54,496 nucleotides of DNA from Paraburkholderia atlantica (GTDB taxonomy: Bacteria; Pseudomonadota; Gammaproteobacteria; Burkholderiales; Burkholderiaceae). Both the position numbers and the translations under genes were made by a program. Under the pieces are notes generated by a model, which saw only the letters and a program-made list of their open reading frames with translations, was not told the origin of the DNA and did not search any database. Each line of letters begins with the position of its first letter. Positions within the stretch are counted from its first letter, which is position 1. Below, one piece after another: positions 48,877-54,496 of this stretch. The DNA lies in assembly GCF_009362785.1 (NCBI RefSeq), contig NZ_WHNQ01000039.1:1-54496 (forward strand), written 5' to 3'.

Positions 48877-51743
48877 CCGCCGATCAGCTTCAACCCCACC
48901 GGCAGCGATTCGCCGAACACGCGGCCTTCGTCGGCGTTATCGAGCGCGACGACTTCGCTGACCATCGTGATCCAGGCGCGCGGCGCGCTCGCCGCTTCGA
49001 GGCGTCGCACGACGCTCGCGCGCAACTCGTCGGGCAGATCGCGCGAGCGATCGCCGGTCATGCGAGCGATCTGCACCGCGGCGAACGCGGCGGGGTCGAC
49101 CTTCTTCCAGTCGAGCGCGAGGATCGCGTCGAGCCATTGCGCGGCGACGTCGGGCGGCACGACGCTGTGCGCGCTGCCGTAGAACGGCTGGCGCGCGCCG
49201 ATCCGTCCGACCGCCCACCAGCTTTGATGATTTTCCGCGGGCTTTTTCAGGCGCGTGAGCACCGCCTCGCCGAGTTCGATCTTGCGTTGCGCCGGAATCC
49301 GTTCGAGCGATGCCGACAGCCGCACCATATCGGCGAAGCCGGTCTTCGCGACATTGAACGGCAGCTTGTGACGCGATTGCGCGGCCTTCTGCAGATAGTC
49401 CATCGCGTCGAGCACGCGCAGCTGCGCGTCTTCGCCGAGCCCGCCGGCCGCGCGGCGCCAAAGCGTCCACCATTCGGACCATACCTGGCTGTCGGTCACG
49501 TATTGAATGCCGTCGTCGAATAGCGTCCACAGTTGCTCGACGCGCCATTCGTCGAGCGGATAGCCGAAGCCGGGCCGCACGCAATAGCCGGCCAGATTCA
49601 GCCACAGCCGCTCGTGATCGGCCGAGCGGCGCCGGCGTCGCGCGCGTTCCCACAGCGCGCCGAACAGTTCGCGCAGCAATGCGCTATTCCAGCTATCGCG
49701 CGGGCCGAGCAGATGTTCGAGCTGCGCGCGCAGCCGTTTGATTTCCTTCGGGTCGACGTTATGCGCGCGGGCGCCGAAGCAACGGTCGATCAGTTCGATC
49801 GCGCGATCGAGCGCCGGATGGCGTTGCGGCGCGCCATCGGCGGATAGGTCCACTTGCGCGTCGCCGTGGCGCAGCTGGAATTCGAGCAGCCAGCGTTGCG
49901 ACGGATCGTCGAGCTCGATGCAATGGACGTCGAGCGTGCCGACCTCCGTCAGCGACGTCGCGATGCGCACCGCGGTTTCGCGGGCGCGCTGGCCGTCGCG
50001 AGGCTGGACGATCGTCGCGATCGGCGGCAGGCGCACGAAGTCGCCGCCCGCAAGGTCGACCAGCTCGCCAGACTGATACGCAGTGTCCGCGCTCGACGAC
50101 ACCAGATGGAAGCGCACCGGATGCCCGAGCCGCAACGCGAACGTGCGATCCTCGATCAGAATCTCGTGACCCTCCTCGGTGCCGCGCGGCAGCAGGCAGA
50201 TGCCGCGTTGCGCGGGCGAGGCGTCCGGCTCGGCGTCGTCCTTGCCGGCAGGCGTTTCGTCCAGCACCAGAAAATAGCTGCGCGGCGAACCGCCGCCGAT
50301 TTTCGGCGCGAAGCCGGCGCGCGCGAGCGTATAGGCGACCGCGCCGCGCGCGACCGCGACGTCGGGGTTGTCGTTGTGCAGCACGTGGAGCGGCGCGCCG
50401 CGCCAGCCGCCGAGCGTGTCGGCGAGACGCCCCGACAGCGCGTCGGCGCGGAACACGCCGCCGTTGAGCAGCAGCGTGTCGGGAACGGGCAGCGCGGCTG
50501 TGCCGGATGCGTCCGGTGTGCTGGAATCCGCGCCAAGGGCCTTGCGCGACTGCGCGGCCAAGCGTTCGAGAAAGGCCGCGATATGCCGCGTGATCGCCGC
50601 ATCGGTCGCGTACGGCAGGCCGAATTCGACGATCGCGCCGCGCGGGCGGCCCGGTCGCTGATCGGAGGCCACCCGCGGAAAGAATCCATCGACGATGATC
50701 TTCTCGACCTCGTCGCGCGTGATCTGCGTGGTGCGCGCGCCGCCGATCAGCTTCGAGCCCGCGCCGAGCAACGTAACCGGCGCCGACTCGGGCGCTTGCG
50801 CGCCAAGCAACTGCTCCTTCGCGACGCGGCAGCGCTCGACCAGCTGCGACAGGCTCGCCGCGGACAGCCGCTGCGGCGCCTGCGCACCGCCACCGGCACC
50901 ACCCAACAGCCGCGCCTCGACCAGATGCGCGAGCGCGAGGTCCATATTGTCGCCGCCGAGCATCAGGTGATTGCCGACACCGACGCGCGTCAGGCGCGGC
51001 TCGCCGTCGTCGGTCAGGCCCACTTCGATCAGCGTCAGATCGGTGGTGCCGCCGCCGACGTCACAAATCAGCACGAGCCGGGTGTCCGCCAACTCGTCGG
51101 CAAGCGTGTCGCGATGCCGGAACAGCCAGTCATAGAACGCGGCCTGCGGCTCCTCGAGCAGCCGCAGCGATGGCAGCCCCGCGAGCCGCGCCGCTTCGAC
51201 GGTCAATGCGCGTGCGTCTTCGTCGAACGATGCGGGCACCGTCAGCACGACGTCCTGCTGTTCGAGCGGCGCCTTCGGAAAGTGCTGGTTCCACGCGGCG
51301 CGCACGTGCGCGAGGTAGCTCGCGCTCGCGTCGAGCGGCGAAATCTTGCGGACGTCGTCGGGCGCGCCCCACGGCAGGATCGGCGCGACGCGATCGACCG
51401 ACGCATGCGACAGCCAGCTTTTCGCGCTCGCGACCAGTCGCCCCGGCACCTGCGCGCCGAGCAGCCGCGCCAGCCGGCCGACCACGATCGGCTGCCCGGC
51501 GTCCTTGCCCTGGCCTGACGCTGCCCGAGCACCGGAGGACCACGGCAACTGCAGATCGGCCGCGCTCAGCTCGCCGTCCGCCGCCTGATAGTGCACCGAC
51601 GGCAACAGCGGCCGCGCGGCGACCTCGCCGGGGCTCACCAACTGCTCGATCTCGAACACGCGGATCTGCTGCGATCCTGCTTCCGCGTACGCGAGCACCG
51701 TGTTGCTGGTGCCCAGATCGATGCCGACGCTGTACCGCTTCAT
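48873..51743 (-). CDS. Large Hsp70-like ATPase (956 residues) with long C-terminal domain
   Basis: The N-terminal 440 residues form an Hsp70 ATPase: SVGIDLGTSNTVLAY, VVLTVPASFDEDARALTVEA, LEEPQAAFYDWL, CDVGGGTTDLTLIEV and GDNMDLALAHLVEA. The usual DnaK GGxTR loop is replaced by LLNGGVFRAD. After a beta-rich middle it has about 400 extra helical residues (RCFGARAHNVDPKEIKRLRA ... WWAVGRIGARQPFYGS), a region I associate with DUF3731. ATG 51743 is preferred; a GTG at 51752 would overlap the previous gene by 4 nt. It is the last gene of the DUF2760-Hsp70-Hsp70 operon. The client is unknown. Confidence 0.88.
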   Translation of the reverse strand: MKRYSVGIDLGTSNTVLAYAEAGSQQIRVFEIEQLVSPGEVAARPLLPSVHYQAADGELSAADLQLPWSSGARAASGQGKDAGQPIVVGRLARLLGAQVPGRLVASAKSWLSHASVDRVAPILPWGAPDDVRKISPLDASASYLAHVRAAWNQHFPKAPLEQQDVVLTVPASFDEDARALTVEAARLAGLPSLRLLEEPQAAFYDWLFRHRDTLADELADTRLVLICDVGGGTTDLTLIEVGLTDDGEPRLTRVGVGNHLMLGGDNMDLALAHLVEARLLGGAGGGAQAPQRLSAASLSQLVERCRVAKEQLLGAQAPESAPVTLLGAGSKLIGGARTTQITRDEVEKIIVDGFFPRVASDQRPGRPRGAIVEFGLPYATDAAITRHIAAFLERLAAQSRKALGADSSTPDASGTAALPVPDTLLLNGGVFRADALSGRLADTLGGWRGAPLHVLHNDNPDVAVARGAVAYTLARAGFAPKIGGGSPRSYFLVLDETPAGKDDAEPDASPAQRGICLLPRGTEEGHEILIEDRTFALRLGHPVRFHLVSSSADTAYQSGELVDLAGGDFVRLPPIATIVQPRDGQRARETAVRIATSLTEVGTLDVHCIELDDPSQRWLLEFQLRHGDAQVDLSADGAPQRHPALDRAIELIDRCFGARAHNVDPKEIKRLRAQLEHLLGPRDSWNSALLRELFGALWERARRRRRSADHERLWLNLAGYCVRPGFGYPLDEWRVEQLWTLFDDGIQYVTDSQVWSEWWTLWRRAAGGLGEDAQLRVLDAMDYLQKAAQSRHKLPFNVAKTGFADMVRLSASLERIPAQRKIELGEAVLTRLKKPAENHQSWWAVGRIGARQPFYGSAHSVVPPDVAAQWLDAILALDWKKVDPAAFAAVQIARMTGDRSRDLPDELRASVVRRLEAASAPRAWITMVSEVVALDNADEGRVFGESLPVGLKLIGG

Positions 51744-51748
51744 GTCAA

Positions 51749-53604
<1,856 letters not shown>

Positions 53605-53608
<4 letters not shown>

Positions 53609-54204
53609 AGCTCCACCTCCGCCGGTGCGATGACCTTTGCGTTATGGCCGTCCGCGAGCTTCGGCAGACGCACCTCGTCGACGCGCCAACCGCGATGGCT
53701 GATGCTGCCGCTAAACGGCGCGCTGCCGACCACGTTGCCGGTCAGGCGCACCGAACTCGCGTCGAAGCCCGCGGGCAGCGTCACGCGGCTGCCTTCGGCT
53801 TCGTCGCGCACCGGGCGGATCGTGAAGTGCTCGCGCAGCGTCGCGCGGCAGCCTTCGTGCACGAGGCGCGCGGCCGCGCCGATGTCGGCGTCGCTATAGG
53901 CCTTGATGTCTTCCTCGACGAAATCGATGAAGCGCGCGTCGCGTTGCAGCAGGCCGAGCAGTTGCAGCGCGGCGTCGGGGGTGGCCTCCTTCAGCACCGG
54001 CGCGGGTTGCGGCTTCGGTTGCGGGGCGGGTGCCGGGGTTGCCGCGGCGGCGGGGGCGGGGGCGGGCGCTGGGGCCGCGCCGACCTTTTCGCCGTTACGC
54101 AGGCGCAGCACGTCGGCGGCGAACTCGCCATTGCCGAGAATGCTGAAAAACGTGCCCACGGCCAGGGAAATCCGGCCGAGGAAGGATGGGTTCGAATCGC
54201 TCAT
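53605..54204 (-). CDS. DUF2760-type protein, first gene of the Hsp70 operon
   Basis: A 199-residue protein of no known biochemical role. It opens with a hydrophobic-amphipathic segment (FLGRISLAVGTFFSILGNGE). A low-complexity Ala/Pro linker follows (APAPAPAPAAAATPAPAPQP, about residues 45-70). The globular C-terminal part contains ALQLLGLLQRDARFIDFVEE, AARLVHEGCRATLREHF and ISHRGWRVDEVRLPKL. I associate this C-terminal block with DUF2760. AGGAG lies 5 nt before the ATG. The overlap with the Hsp70 gene (ATGA) suggests a fixed-ratio complex, with this protein as a possible adaptor. Confidence 0.8.
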
Positions 54205-54496
54205 AAAGGCTCCTGATCTGCTCTGTTGGGGACGAGCGGTCCTCGCCGCGCCGCGTGCGCCGGGCAGCGAAGCTGACGGGCCGGGCGGGGCTGTGATGTT
54301 GCGGGTCGGCGCGCGGCCGGGGGCGCGAGCGCTGGGCGATGATCATGCAACCGCCGGGCCGAAAGACGGTCTGGGACGCTTCGCGACCGGGTCGGTCGGC
54401 CGCGCGTGCGGCGCGCGCAAAACCCGTATTTTGCCTTGCGGCGCGCCCGACGCGGGCAAAGCCGGCAATTCTAGCGGGCAATGGGGTGGGATTGGC
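54205..54496. other. Upstream region of the DUF2760-Hsp70 operon
   Basis: These 292 bases should contain the operon promoter, read leftwards. The Shine-Dalgarno complement CTCCT lies at 54210-54214. I see no convincing heat-shock-type or housekeeping promoter by eye and no gene before the window ends. Confidence 0.4.

Noticed and set aside
48579..49523. 314-codon plus-strand frame starting MAEKNSDAPW
   Set aside because: It runs out of frame through the 92-residue gene and then antisense to the Hsp70-like gene. The 48598 frame has better composition and a natural end.

Overview
The window is about 54.5 kb of GC-rich bacterial DNA. Its gene complement points to the Burkholderiaceae, most likely Paraburkholderia or a close relative. 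The evidence is a hopanoid cluster with Hpn-type side-chain genes, a PobA/AraC-type PobR pair, a kdu/kdg block, a 3-hydroxybutyrate oligomer hydrolase, 2-aminoethylphosphonate genes and many LysR regulators. Coding density is high. I saw no tRNA, rRNA, CRISPR array, transposase or prophage gene. Gene names rest on motif recognition and recall of protein families, not on any database search.

Layout. 1-5.1 kb: the 3' end of ilvA, then aromatic catabolism (pobA, an AraC activator convergent with it, a decayed SDR gene and an AAHS-family aromatic acid transporter). 5.1-6.0 kb: three small minus-strand genes, including an exported Pro-rich protein and a 39-residue lipoprotein. 6.5-10.4 kb: ketodeoxyuronate use (kduI-kduD-IclR regulator on minus, divergent kdgT on plus), with two GGAAC-centred inverted repeats between them. 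10.5-13.6 kb: acetyltransferase, ketoglutarate-semialdehyde-type aldehyde dehydrogenase, cold-shock protein and a hypothetical protein.

14-25 kb is the most coherent region. It holds hpnJ-hpnI-(61-aa ORF)-hpnL, a QseBC/PmrAB-like two-component system, then (116-aa membrane protein)-hpnI2-hpnK, then a second QseBC/PmrAB-like system. A tandem hexamer motif, CTTAAG-N5-CTTAAG-like, lies before each of the two hpn operons, before the second regulator gene, and before a small unknown gene at 48.6 kb. At three of the four sites a -10-like hexamer follows 10-11 bp downstream. I infer that glucosamine/cyclitol modification of hopanoids is under PmrA/QseB-type control here.

25-32.8 kb: a ProQ/FinO RNA chaperone, an orphan TAXI-type binding protein, a probable copper group (DUF2946-like, exported barrel-like protein, CopC), two LysR regulators, a 28-residue membrane mini-ORF and an SDR. 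32.9-39.9 kb: LysR/phnW/phnX for 2-aminoethylphosphonate, another LysR, a cytosine-deaminase-like amidohydrolase and argG. 40-48.9 kb: a GAF-GGDEF cyclase, an MltF-like transglycosylase, a RidA-family protein, a broken FAD oxidase gene, a 3HB-oligomer hydrolase, a LysR divergent from an EamA exporter, and a small gene under the box motif.

48.9-54.2 kb: a three-gene minus-strand operon of a DUF2760-type protein and two divergent Hsp70-like ATPases. The first two genes overlap by 4 nt, and the second and third overlap by 4 nt or sit 5 nt apart depending on the start. No J-protein or nucleotide-exchange factor is nearby. This is the second candidate for an under-described system.
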